A stretch of 64,000 nt of DNA, from contig OX243815.1 in NCBI GenBank assembly GCA_945859605.1, forward strand, positions 25,081,613 through 25,145,612, written 5' to 3'. Shown in pieces: positions 11,386 through 20,067 of the stretch. Under the pieces are notes generated by a model that ran no database searches, had not been told where the DNA came from, and was given only the letters and a program-made list of their open reading frames with translations. The position numbers and the translations under genes were made by a program. Within the stretch, counting starts at the first letter, position 1. Every line of letters starts with the position of its first letter. Origin of the DNA: Lumbricus rubellus. Its lineage: Eukaryota > Annelida > Clitellata > Crassiclitellata > Lumbricidae.

Positions 11386-14300
11386 AACAATCGCATGATA
11401 ATTACGGGAACGGTAGGTAGTGATGGTGGTGGTGATGATGATGATGATGATGATGACGACAATGATGCTGCTGCTGATGTATTGTGATAGGTGATGCATG
11501 AGTGTGCGTAAGAGGGTTCTAAATTGTGAGTTCTAGTTTCTACTGTACATTATAATCTTAAGTTGTTTGAATGCTCACCAGAGTTTGTGCGAAACTTGAA
11601 CTGATCGAACGCGTTGTCGGAAAAGCAGACGGTGACTTTTCTCTTTCGTGGGTTGGGTCTGGAGTTGCCTTGAGTCACCCCAGCGACGTTGATCAGCGGC
11701 CAAATGCGGATGGGTTGGATGGACGAGGAAGCGCAGAGGTTATGAAATGCCTGCTTCTCAGTGAATACCTCGATCCTTGTGGGACCAGCGCTGGAGTAAG
11801 TGCGCAACACTATCCAACGCCTCTTCCAAGTCTATGAACAACAACCGTACAAGTTACAATAATCATAGAACAATGATACACAAACAACAATGGCACGCAG
11901 ATAACAATGGTACACAAACAATAATGTCGCGCAAACAACAATGGTACACAAACAACAATGGCACACATATAACAATGGTACACAAACAATAATGTCGTGC
12001 AAACAACAATGGTACACAAACAGCAAAAAAATTTGGTGCGCATTCAACAAATGCCTAACAACATTCAACATGACATAAGTTAGCGCCAGTATGAGAATTG
12101 TAGAAAAGTAACGGTGGGGGGGTCAGACAGTCAGACTATGATCCACGTAGGGGTTGTAAATAAAAAAGGATAGGTCTATCATGGCTAGCCCTATTGTGCG
12201 TCTCTATAGTCTATGGCCATGTTCATACGTGAGGTTCAACCGTCAATATCCCGATTTTAACATGCACGTGACAAGCATAACGCTTTAATTATATAATTAT
12301 TGGGTGGAAAACGAAAGAAAATTTACGGCCTAGGCACATAATAAATAATGGTCTAATTATAGTTTATGCTGAATATGACAACAAATAACAGTTATTGAAA
12401 ATTATCGGGTTGCATTAGACCAGCACACTTCAACATTTGGTTGAGTGACGTGTAAATTGAATTGCAGGTCTATTGGCGAACAATAATTGCTGCCACTCCT
12501 TCTTTCTTTCCCGTTCTCTCATCACGGTTTGAATAGGACAAATAATAATTATTTGGAGGTTTTGTTTTTGGTCAGCATTAGTAGCTGTGCTCACCACACG
12601 TGTGTCGGACAATTATTGTAAAACCCATTGAAATTAATAAGCAACGATTAAACTAGCGAAGGCTGAACCCTGGTCGAACAGAAAACCGACAGCTACATAA
12701 GTTTTGCCAATTAGACAATGCCCGTCAATTCTGTGTCATCGCCATAATAATTATGTAATAATATATTTTAATATAGGCTAATTGTTGTTCTGTCTTTGCC
12801 AAACAATTATAATGCCTTTAAAATTAAGAGGCCTCTATGGCTGTCTCTGCATTTAGCCCAGCATATCTATGTCTATCCGTTTGCACCTATAGGCTGTATA
12901 GTGTATAATGTTTCTCTCTTCAGTCTTCAATCTAGTCCCTCTGCTTTGGCCTTTGGGGAGGAGAAATTCACGGATTTTTTGGGGGATGCGGGGGCTGGGC
13001 GGGCGTGTGGGACAAGAGATGGCTGTTAGAATTCGAGAGGAGGGTAACCGTCTTGACTCAATAATTTCGGGGTGGGGGAATGTCGTTACTATAGTTACTA
13101 TAGGGGACATTCCTTTGGAGATAGGCCTACCTAGATTTAACAGTGCCTTCTTTTCCCGCTCTCTCATTCTCTATCTCTCGCTCCTTCCGTCGCTTCGTCT
13201 TCTTGTGTGTCTGTCTGTAGGTCTGTTTGTCTGTGTCTGTATGTCTGTCTCTGTGTCTGTCTGTCCATCTCAGGGGCGGATCCAGCCATGGCCTCCCATT
13301 TAAAAATTGCATGGGACGTGCTCCCCCATTCGGTTTCAAGAAGTTTTTTTAGGAAATGGAGTGGGACAAGACGAGAGAGAAAATTAGCAATACGATTAAA
13401 GGTGTCAGGTCATGGTATATTCGGCGGCCGAATATACCATGACTTGACACCGAATTTCGGCCGGATGACTAGCCGAAAAGAAAAAAGGTCATCATTTTTG
13501 GCGGATGAAAAGGGTCCTTTTTCCTCTGCCAGATGACAAATGACTTAAAAAGGTCATCAACTTTTTGGGCGACCAGCGACGAAATTTGTCCTTGCTCCAA
13601 TCAAGACCTACAATTTTGACCTTCCTCCCATTCGAAAGTTTCTGTATCCGCCACTGATCCATCTGCCTGTCTATTCTCGCCAGCATCATTGTCTGTATGT
13701 CTTCCAGAATCTATAGGGTGTGAATTTATTTATTATAGGACAATGGAGATGGAAATTTGATCAGCAACATAAAAACTTTTAAAAATTGCATGGGACGTGC
13801 CTATAGCCTATTTGCCGCGTATGAGTCTGGTCCAAGGGGGAGGGGGGAAAATCCCCTCGACAAACGGCCATTGCTAAAGAGAAACCGAAAAGAACGTGAC
13901 TGAAACCATATATAATTATAATGCGCGTTGCTCTTTGCGTAACAGGCTGCGTTACATAAACACACGGAGCATGATCAATTGCCATCTAAAAATAGCCAAC
14001 GAAATCATGAATGACTCGTCCACAACTGAATGGAATACAAGAGGAGGGATGATGTCACTGCTTGTCAAGTGTTTCCCGCCTTCAGTGGTTTCGATTTCCA
14101 ATATGCAAAACGGTCGGTCTTATAGCTAGGCCTAGGCTATTTGGAAATCTGAAATTCAGGGATTTTTCTTATGAAGTTATGGTGATTAAGCAAAATGCAA
14201 ATCAAAATGGTCAACGAATCGAGGTCGGATGGAGGGACCGATGTTCATTTGATAGATGTATGGATGATACTGATAGATAGATGTATGGATGATACTGATA

Positions 14301-14474
14301 GATAGATGGATAAATGGATGGGTGACTGCACGAGTTCTGTACGTACGTCGTACACGACCAGAAAATTACGCAATACTTAACCATCCAAATTTTCGCTGAT
14401 AAGAATAATAATAATATTATTATTATCGATAACAATTAAGCAGTAATACCGCCATTATCAACGTCGTCGTTGAA

Positions 14475-14539
<65 letters not shown>

Positions 14540-14882
14540 CATCATCACCATCACCACCACCAGCACCATCATCATCATCATCGTCGTCGTCGTCATCATC
14601 ATCCTCATCAGCATCCGCAGCATCAACATCATTATCGTCATCATCGTCACCGTCGTCATCGTTTCAAACATCATCATCATCATCATCATCGGCAGCAGCA
14701 GCAACCGCATCATCATCATCATCATCATCAGTAGCGCTATCACCATGGTCATCATCATCATCCTCAATGTCATCATTATCATCATAATAGGCATCTTATA
14801 GATATTGTGCACCTACTCCAAATCGTTTGCTCTTCACTCCGACCAATCCTTGTCTGACCAAATCGTTGAAGTGTGAGGCCAT
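541..14882 (-). CDS. dok: DOK-family docking protein (PH + IRS-type PTB), complete 10-exon gene
   Basis: Coding exons on the minus strand, in order: 14882-14817, 11831-11579, 10957-10844, 10351-10168, 9423-9300, 7544-7376, 3217-3068, 2504-2400, 1551-1468, 860-541. All introns have GT/AG ends, every phase matches, and the sum is 1569 nt, giving 522 residues plus TGA. Seen: a PH domain at about residues 6-122, with a WKRRW strand at 24-28 and the C-terminal helix Trp at 113; and an IRS-type PTB domain at about 145-247, with RR at 191-192 and R206, the same 15-residue spacing as the two phosphotyrosine-binding arginines of DOK1. The tail (248-522) is disordered, with tyrosines 260, 285, 309, 391, 414 and 419, poly-Gln at 425-430 and long polyproline runs. 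Known: DOK proteins are membrane-recruited adaptors downstream of tyrosine kinases. The length and long tail resemble DOK1-3 more than DOK4-6. No canonical YxxPxD RasGAP site was found; Y414-N-N fits a GRB2-type SH2 site. Exon structure was deduced by eye without transcripts. Confidence 0.88.
861..2399 (-). other. Introns 9 and 8 of the DOK-like gene
   Basis: 861-1467 and 1552-2399, interrupted only by exon 9. Several TAGGCCTA-type octamers, no recognisable element and no convincing reading frame. Confidence 0.6.
1468..1551 (-). CDS. dok: DOK-like gene, exon 9 (tyrosine sites)
   Basis: 84 nt, residues 389-416. The short acceptor is GTTAG, the donor is a strong GTAAGT, phase 1 to phase 1. It holds TSYVDTPP (Y391) and ends SSSYNN (Y414), the latter a pYxN pattern known to attract GRB2-type SH2 domains. 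Confidence 0.76.
2400..2504 (-). CDS. dok: DOK-like gene, exon 8 (acidic/proline segment)
   Basis: 105 nt, residues 354-388. Acceptor TTGCTCCTCGCAG, strong donor GTGAGT, phase 1 to phase 1. It reads DSFSQDDDSSDDLESPPPLP followed by alternating Arg-Asp. The Ser/Asp cluster resembles casein kinase 2 sites (inference). Confidence 0.78.
2640..2780. mobile_element. Small MITE, GTGAGAATTG family, copy 1
   Basis: About 140 bp bounded by CAGTGTAAGAATTGTAG and CAATTCTCACCC, an inverted pair, with an inner ATAACTGGGG and GGGGCTCTAGGAA. Related copies: 12087, 23167, 42847 and 44152. Inside intron 7 of the DOK-like gene. Confidence 0.6.
3068..3217 (-). CDS. dok: DOK-like gene, exon 7 (disordered tail)
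   Basis: 150 nt, residues 304-353. Acceptor TTTTTCCTGTAG, donor GTATAT, phase 1 to phase 1; the other two frames contain stops. It contains a YIAAG tyrosine site, a run of seven alanines coded by a GCT repeat, and a Pro/Ser-rich end. Confidence 0.76.
3218..4347 (-). other. Intron 6 of the DOK-like gene, 3' part
   Basis: A 64-codon open frame lies on the minus strand at 3554-3363 but cannot be spliced in phase between exons 6 and 7. The rest shows only TAGGCCTA octamers and short AT-rich runs. Confidence 0.5.
4348..5314. mobile_element. Tc1/mariner-class transposon with long inverted repeats, decayed
   Basis: Ends ACACCGTGTCTCAATAAAAA and its reverse complement, flanked by TA on both sides (4348-4349, 5313-5314). 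The inverted repeats are about 195 bp (4350-4546 and 5117-5312). Between them is a broken transposase on the minus strand. TA flanks and an IS630-type transposase put it in the Tc1/mariner superfamily. It lies in intron 6 of the DOK-like gene. Confidence 0.85.
4640..5090 (-). pseudogene. Broken mariner/IS630-type transposase, C-terminal part
   Basis: Read on the minus strand across at least three frame changes or stops, it shows YYHDNLLAQT, then FQQDGA (second catalytic Asp region), FLERETLDFIPPTLW, SPDLNTVD (third catalytic acidic residue) and KVYRSRIANVDELETRLVD. This order and spacing are those of DDE_3 / mariner transposases. Only the C-terminal half survives and the frames are broken, so it is inactive. 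Confidence 0.83.
5315..6273. other. Intron 6 stretch without a recognisable element
   Basis: AT-rich intronic DNA with TAGGCCTA-type octamers and scattered ATAATTAT words. A (TG)n microsatellite lies at 6187-6226. No exon fits here. Confidence 0.5.
6187..6226. repeat. (TG)n microsatellite
   Basis: ATATATATG then about 15 TG units, interrupted little. Confidence 0.9.
6276..7248. mobile_element. Fold-back element with TA flanks, copy 1
   Basis: Begins CAGGGTGGGCCAAAAAA and ends with the inverted sequence, flanked by TA (6274-6275, 7249-7250), as for Tc1/mariner-type insertions. Each arm carries repeated blocks (AAAAGTAAGAATTTCGAAAT, GTTTTTTGACGATTCAAA) that also recur inverted, so most of the element can fold on itself. 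The unpaired core is about 6800-7030. The second copy is at 40091-41246. Confidence 0.75.
6913..7131 (+). other. Short open frame in the core of the fold-back element
   Basis: About 72 codons containing QRDSK-VL-L--GTLNTSCEALPSS and SDNSYLRRDLIK. The same frame is open in the other copy (40672-40406, minus). No known family was recognised; it may be a remnant of the element's own gene or a captured fragment. Confidence 0.35.
7376..7544 (-). CDS. dok: DOK-like gene, exon 6 (disordered tail)
   Basis: 169 nt, residues 248-303, opening in phase 0 after acceptor TGTTTCGCAG. Rich in Gln, Arg, Pro and Ser, with tyrosines at 260 (PSPYGG) and 285 (RLYMQH). The donor GTCAGC is weak; without splicing the frame stays open for 13 more codons before a stop, so a short isoform is possible. 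Confidence 0.72.
8201..8274. repeat. Perfect 34-bp inverted repeat with 6-nt loop
   Basis: Arms 8201-8234 and 8241-8274 are exact reverse complements; the loop is GCACTT. It would form a very stable hairpin in DNA or RNA. Confidence 0.95.
8990..9270. repeat. GT-rich microsatellite zone
   Basis: Impure GTGTGT and GTGTGC runs; the sense strand of the DOK-like gene reads CA-rich here, just downstream of the exon 5 donor. Confidence 0.7.
9300..9423 (-). CDS. dok: DOK-like gene, exon 5 (second part of PTB domain)
   Basis: 124 nt. Its first base completes R206, then come residues 207-247. STGEAFFVFRSFEAQ followed by a helix (KIERHLNAVTFAL) matches the last strand and helix of IRS-type PTB domains. 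Acceptor TTTTCGAACAG, strong donor GTAAGT, phase 0 at its end. A CA-rich stretch lies 30-70 bases into the following intron. Confidence 0.9.
9424..10167 (-). other. Intron 4 of the DOK-like gene
   Basis: AT-rich, with a short C-run near 9845 and a CCGTCCGCGACC patch. No element or exon recognised. Confidence 0.5.
10168..10351 (-). CDS. dok: DOK-like gene, exon 4 (first part of PTB domain)
   Basis: 184 nt, residues 145-206. It reads CFRVFLQPSP, then an amphipathic stretch to TIRRFGSDDRLLTIETGR, the hallmark of the IRS-type PTB fold. R191 and R206 correspond to the two phosphotyrosine-contacting arginines of DOK1. Acceptor ATTATTGCAG, donor GTATTT; the exon ends inside the R206 codon (phase 2). 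Confidence 0.92.
10422..10585. repeat. (ATC)n / (AGC)n trinucleotide tract in intron 3
   Basis: Imperfect CATCAT and TCGTTATCATCATC repeats followed by CAGCAGCAGCAGCAA. Confidence 0.85.
10844..10957 (-). CDS. dok: DOK-like gene, exon 3 (end of PH domain and linker)
   Basis: 114 nt, completing residue 107 and coding 108-144. It reads HEAEQWRRDIEE, the C-terminal PH helix with its conserved Trp, then an acidic linker with a YSD motif. Acceptor CTTGCAG, donor GTAGAC, phase 1 at both ends. Confidence 0.87.
11330..11470. repeat. (GAT)n trinucleotide tract in intron 2
   Basis: About 20 uninterrupted ATG/GAT units at 11333-11390, then a second block at 11427-11470 ending in GCTGCTGCT. Confidence 0.9.
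11579..11831 (-). CDS. dok: DOK-like gene, exon 2 (PH domain core)
   Basis: 253 nt, residues 23-106. The acceptor is TTGTTGTTCATAG and the donor GTGAGC; it starts in phase 0 and ends in phase 1. It begins TWKRRWIVLRTYSS, the typical second strand of a PH domain, and continues through RIEVF and KRKVTVCFSD to FKFRTNS. The upstream intron end consists of a short tandem repeat (11871-12045). Confidence 0.88.
11871..12045. repeat. Minisatellite abutting the exon 2 acceptor
   Basis: Units of about 15 bp (ACAAACAACAATGGT and variants) arranged in a higher-order period of about 65 bp that occurs twice. On the sense strand of the DOK-like gene this T/G-rich repeat begins about 40 bases upstream of the exon 2 acceptor at 11832-11834. 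Confidence 0.85.
12087..12165. mobile_element. Small MITE, GTGAGAATTG family, left part only
   Basis: CAGTATGAGAATTGTAGAAAAGTAAC followed by a G-run and TATGATCCACGTAGGGG; the right end is missing. Confidence 0.5.
12921..13145. mobile_element. MITE, CAGTGTTTAATC family, copy in intron 1
   Basis: Left end CAGTCTTCAATCTAGTCCC, right end CCTAGATTTAACAGTG; the body is similar to the first half of 28685-29046 (GCTTTGGGGAG, GGGGGA-TG-GGG). No coding capacity. Confidence 0.6.
13200..13262. repeat. (TCTG)n microsatellite
   Basis: Imperfect TCTG/TGTC repeats directly before the hAT-like MITE. Confidence 0.8.
13271..13656. mobile_element. hAT-like MITE, CAGGGGCGGATCC family, complete copy
   Basis: Ends CAGGGGCGGATCCAG and CTGTATCCGCCACTG. 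It is flanked by GTCCATCT (13263-13270) and ATCCATCT (13657-13664), a 7-of-8 match suggesting the 8-bp target duplication typical of hAT elements. It contains a 25-bp palindrome at 13401-13451. It is non-coding and lies in intron 1 of the DOK-like gene. Confidence 0.72.
13401..13451. repeat. Near-perfect palindrome inside the MITE
   Basis: GGTGTCAGGTCATGGTATATTC and its inverse meet at GGCGGCC; one mismatch in each 25-bp arm. Confidence 0.9.
13657..14240 (-). other. Intron 1 stretch without a recognisable element
   Basis: TGCATGGGACGTGC at 13786 repeats a phrase of the adjacent MITE. Otherwise nothing recognised. Confidence 0.4.
14250..14330. repeat. Tandem repeat of about 26 bp
   Basis: GATAGATGTATGGATGATACT is repeated twice, followed by degenerate GATAGATGG units. 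Confidence 0.85.
14470..14790. repeat. Long (ATC)n array next to exon 1 of the DOK-like gene
   Basis: About 315 bp of ATC with ACC, GTC and AGC variants. Long open frames on both strands (Ser-only, Met-only) are a by-product of the repeat and not genes. Confidence 0.95.
14817..14882 (-). CDS. dok: DOK-like gene, coding exon 1 (start codon)
   Basis: ATG at 14882-14880, then 22 codons beginning MASHFNDLVRQG and ending KSKRFG, followed by the donor GTAGGT in phase 0. The sequence matches the first strand of a DOK PH domain (compare the GPL..QSQRFG start of DOK1). +4 is G; -3 is T, so the Kozak context is moderate. On the sense strand a GAT trinucleotide array starts about 30 bases past the donor. 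Confidence 0.82.
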
Positions 14883-16075
<1,193 letters not shown>

Positions 16076-16076
16076 G

Positions 16077-16178
16077 AACGCCTCTGAGCAGCCTCCTTGA
16101 GGGGGCGCTATAAAACTTATCGGAATGAATCAATGTATGAATGAATGAATGAATGAAAGATTGAATGAATGAATGAAT
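16077..16178 (+). mobile_element. 3' tail of a LINE or SINE with (AATG)n
   Basis: ACGCCTCTGAGCAGCCTCCTTGAGGGGGCGCTATAAAA is the conserved terminal stem of the SINE-A/LINE group, followed by an (AATG)n tail at 16127-16177. Confidence 0.6.
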
Positions 16179-16308
16179 ATACATGTATAGTCGCAATGGC
16201 GCATAAGACCCATTGAAAATCGTGATCAGATCGAGTAGATTAGTCCTTTGCGTCCGAAAAAGAGACAGAGTATGGCCGAGCATGAGTAATTTGAAACAGA
16301 TAGGCTTA

Positions 16309-16600
16309 TACGGTGATGATGATGATGTTTCTCTGTCCTAAGGCAGGTTCATTGGCTTTACGCCCCTAGGGATGAGATGAGTGAGGTGGTTTCCCGTTGC
16401 CTTCCCCACAGACAATGATGGGTAAGCAACTTGCCTATAAGGTCGCTCCGCAGCAGCTTGCGCCCCTGCGTCCCACACGTGCTAGCCCGAGATATCTAAA
16501 TCTCTGAATGTCAACTCCCAGTCCGGGGCTGGGGTTTGAACCGCAGTCCGTTGCAACCCACAGACGTATGCCGCTCTCGCTTACCGGTGTAGCTAACTAG
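16309..16600 (-). mobile_element. tRNA-derived SINE, family B, minus copy
   Basis: Reverse complement of 22190-22495: box B GACTGCGGTTCAAACC, the body GAGATTTAGATATCTCGGGCTAGCACGTG, GGGAAACCACCTCACTCATC, and an (ATC)n tail seen here as GATGATGATGATG. Confidence 0.85.
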
Positions 16601-16689
16601 GCCAGTACTATACAGCAGTGGTTCTCAAACTTCTGCAGGTCGCGGACCGGCAATAATTTATCTGGGAAGCTCGCGGACCGCTAACTTTA

Positions 16690-16953
16690 ATGGCAAACAC
16701 AAACAAAAGCGAACTATTGCGCCTATTGCCTCACACTTTCAATAACTACTTTACTACTGGTTCTAAACTTCACGATCATGCTACTAGGCACGCTAGCTGT
16801 TACCGTAGTGAATATGCACGCCTAAAAATTAAACAATTTTCAATAAAATATTTGGGTCCTAAGATTTGGAACGGCCTTCCGGTTCATATATCTACCTTAA
16901 AATCCACCAGCCTTTTTAAAAATCGTTTAAAAAAGTTTCTTATTCTGAACTGA
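16690..16953 (+). pseudogene. Non-LTR retrotransposon ORF2, C-terminal fragment
   Basis: An 87-codon frame ending in TGA. It has the typical end of CR1/L2/Daphne-like ORF2: HDHATRHASCYR, then FSIKYLGPKIWNGLP, then SLFKNRLKKFL. The reverse-transcriptase and endonuclease domains are missing because the element is 5'-truncated. The frame itself is intact, suggesting recent insertion. Confidence 0.85.
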
Positions 16954-17716
16954 TTCCTCCACTGCCTCTGACTGACATTTTTACCCTTTGACTATATTTT
17001 TTGGTTACAACCCTATGGTTTTAGTATATTTTCCTTTTGTGTAATATTCTCATTTACTGATTTCGTTAATAGGTTGACCTTGCCTTGTTTATTATGTCTA
17101 TAATTTACGTAGTGTCATTACAGGTCTTTCTGTGTTGATCTGATATATAGTATTATTTCGGTACTATAGCTACAGTAATTATTTTTTTAACCACCTGTTG
17201 TGGATCATAACTTTCGTGTCTGGCTACTGTCCTATTGTTGTCCGCTATATGCTAACATTTGTTACCACTAGTTGTGGTCATTGCCCATGGTCTGCAATCC
17301 CATGGCCTACTTTCATCTAAATTATGAATTAGCTCTAGTTTGTTCTGCATCAACATTGTATGCATGTTTTATTATTATGCTCTCTGTTTTCACTGCTTAT
17401 GTCCTGGATCTCTCGCTCTCTCTCTACATTAACCCATCTACTTGATTTCGTTTTGCCTACATTGCCTAATAACAACATCACTCTTCTGACACCACCATCT
17501 TGATATAAACTCCAGTTTGTGGTTGCCCAGGTTTAGCGGGATCACTCCCTTTCTGGGTGACCCTTTCTTAGTGATCTTTTACCTATTAGATGTTAATCAT
17601 TCGTTGGCTCCTTATTTCACTGCACATTCTAATTTTATATATGTTTTGCTGTTTTGATTTGATTTGTTGATCGCTACGAATAAATAAGATTTGATTTGAT
17701 TTGATTTGATTTGAAC
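16690..17716 (+). mobile_element. 5'-truncated LINE nested in the hAT element
   Basis: Carries the C-terminal end of a reverse-transcriptase ORF, a 3' UTR of about 760 bp and a (TGATT)n tail at 17683-17716. The insertion has no other coding remains. Confidence 0.85.
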
Positions 17717-18197
17717 TATAGTAGCCTAGTAGGCCTACATAAAAAAACTAATTTTAGGGTTATTTATAATTAGGGATTTCTTAATTATTAAAAATTGTTT
17801 GTACAGCCATTTGGCAAGTTAAAATAAGGCACTGGTAATGTATTTTTAAAGTTTGAGACAGAATTTTGAATACCATTTTTTGCAACAATTCGACCAATAT
17901 CACAATTTTCAATAGCCTATATAAATTAATAATTATGATTTATTTTTCACTCTCAGACTTCTTCACGGACCGGCGATCAGGAGTCCAGGACTCCGCGGAC
18001 CACCACTTTGAGAACCACTGGTATACAGTTTATAAATTAGGCTACTTATTTAGAGTGAGAACAAAACGACACAAGAGACTGGTAGGCCTATTTAAAAAGT
18101 TCAGTTCATCTAAAAACGAGCAGAAGATGCATGCGTGGATCGAGGCGCTTTACAAGGGAAGCGGTCAACTTTATCATTTATTTGATTTATTTCTCCA

Positions 18198-18330
18198 TTT
18201 CTATAGCGCCCCTTCAGGTTACTAATCAGAGGCGCTCCAGACTACAGCGCGCACATTGCATAGCAGTATATACGAGTTTCACGCCGAAGCGCCCGAGCAA
18301 TTGCGAGTGAAGGACTTAATTGTTCAAGGC
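18198..18330 (-). mobile_element. tRNA-derived SINE, family A, 3' half, minus
   Basis: Reverse complement of the family A body: GCGCCCCTTCAGG, GAGGCGCTCC, CACGCCGAAGCGCCCGAGCAATTGCGAGTGAAGGACTT. The tRNA head is missing. Confidence 0.8.
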
Positions 18331-18800
18331 CCCTACGTACGCGATATGCTAGATTCCTGCTACGACCAGAGAGATATGACTCAAGCATTGTTACAGAATG
18401 AAGTGACTGTGCATCAGAATGAGTCATCAAGCCATCCAGGGTATGGTCTATGTTATGTGCATATAGAAAAGGTATATGGCCTATAGACCTGTTTGAGGTT
18501 ACTGCATGGTAGGCTACCTTCTAGCATAGTCTATGCCTATCAAGAAATCTATGAAGAGAAGAAGACTAACTAGCCTATAATTATGTAGGCTACATCAATT
18601 ATGAATACTATGAGAATGACACACATTATATATTATAAATATAAGCCTACCAGAAGAAGCAATTGGGCATTCAATAAGTGACTTATATTTACCTAGATAG
18701 TAATTAGTAAAGGAGGGTCTGTAGGGATAGGCCTATACGTGGTAGACCCAGAATTGGACCCAATAAGCGGTCAACTTTATAATTTATTTGACCAAATCGA
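18331..18800. other. Intergenic, nothing recognised
   Basis: AT-rich with TAGGCCTA-type octamers. GGTCAACTTTAT at 18769 also occurs at 18163. Confidence 0.4.
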
Positions 18801-18805
18801 ACATT

Positions 18806-19112
18806 GAAATCAGGCAGGATTGCACCATTCTCGACGGAATTTTAGGAAGACATTGCGCGGCCACAAAATTTCTGACCTGCTCATCATGTACAGTGTGCTC
18901 GATCTCTGGTATCCAGCCACAGAACTCACGATTTTCTGGCGCTGCACTCAAAGTCACCCTAAGCTCCCAAAGTCACTCAAAACGATCAATCTTTCGAATT
19001 CCATAGCATTGAAATCAGGCAGTAGGCTATTGCAGGATTCTTGATGGCATTTCAGGCAGACATTGCACGGCCACAAAATTTCTGACCTGATCATCATAAA
19101 CAGTGTGCTCTC
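18806..19112. repeat. Two tandem copies of an approximately 205-bp unit
   Basis: GAAATCAGGCAG...GCGGCCACAAAATTTCTGACCTG..CATCAT..ACAGTGTGCTC at 18806-18900 recurs at 19010-19110 with about 10-15% difference. Confidence 0.7.
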
Positions 19113-20059
19113 TTTCACATGAGTAGGGCCTATAGGCTATAGGCCTACACAGTGGGTGATATGATTTGAGAAGGAAAGCAAGTCGATCCTTACGACCTTA
19201 CCCTCCCCCACCCCCGTCCAAGTTTACCACTGCGACGGGATTCATTCAAGGTGTAGGCCTATACGAATAGCTGATAGAATGAAAACAGAAATCTTTAGAT
19301 TAAAGCAAAGAATCATTAATTAAGAGAAAGTGGATAAGGATCGAAGCTCTTGTAAATTTAACCGTAGCAATCGTGTTATCTGACTTATCTCTCCCCCTCC
19401 CCGCAAAAAGTTCTGCGGGCGCCCATGACCACCATAACGAAGAAGTTTAGCATGCACACAAAATCAGCCTCACTAAGAAATAGCTAGCCTACGGTGACAT
19501 CTAGCGAATTGAATGAATACAAAGTCACTGCCACCATATTTTAGTTTTCCTCAGTCAGCCAACAAGTTGGCAACAACAGAACTTCAGTCTCTTCAGGTAG
19601 CCTAACTCCGTCACTGCTCTGACTTTGGCAGTGCCAGTCCCAAGTCTGAAGAAAGGAGGAGGATGGCGACGCTAATCATCGTTGATACGACATATATAAT
19701 GTCGTTTAACAGCAACACACTAAGCGCTCTTGCCTTTTTTGAAAACCATTCTCCTCGATTGTGATTTGGTTCAGTAGACTGCTTACTTACTTACATCGGT
19801 AAGAGCGTTGGCAGCGTCTCAGGCGACTCTGTGAAAGAGAGCGTGCGAACCGCTGTTCGCTTCCCGAAGCCTATAAGGTGGCTTATTTAAGAGATTTGAA
19901 ATCATCGGGCTAGCACGCAGGCCTATAAAATTCTCGACTAGGCCCCCTACAGCCATGTTTCATATTGCAGTAAGGACCTAAATGGCTTGGCATCCATTCA
20001 AACGGACTGAACCGCTGGTAAAGGATCTCACCCAATCAATTCATTGCAAAATGTGCAGG
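19113..20059. other. Intergenic, mostly unrecognised
   Basis: A partial family B SINE body (GAGATTTGAAATCATCGGGCTAGCACG) lies at about 19888-19920. The rest has no visible gene or element. Confidence 0.45.
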
Positions 20060-20067
20060 GTCGAGGC

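Larger units (their letters stand above)
16616..18020. mobile_element. hAT-type element interrupted by a LINE
   Basis: Ends CAGTGGTTCTCAAACT and AGTTTGAGAACCACTG-type (14 of 16 paired), each next to GCGGACC. It is flanked by CTATACAG (16608-16615) and GTATACAG (18021-18028), 7 of 8 identical, as expected for hAT. Without the nested LINE it is about 375 bp and non-coding. Confidence 0.8.

Noticed and set aside
14423..14812. Long open frames on both strands (poly-Ser, poly-Met)
   Set aside because: Direct result of the (ATC)n array; no start or splice context, no non-repeat sequence.
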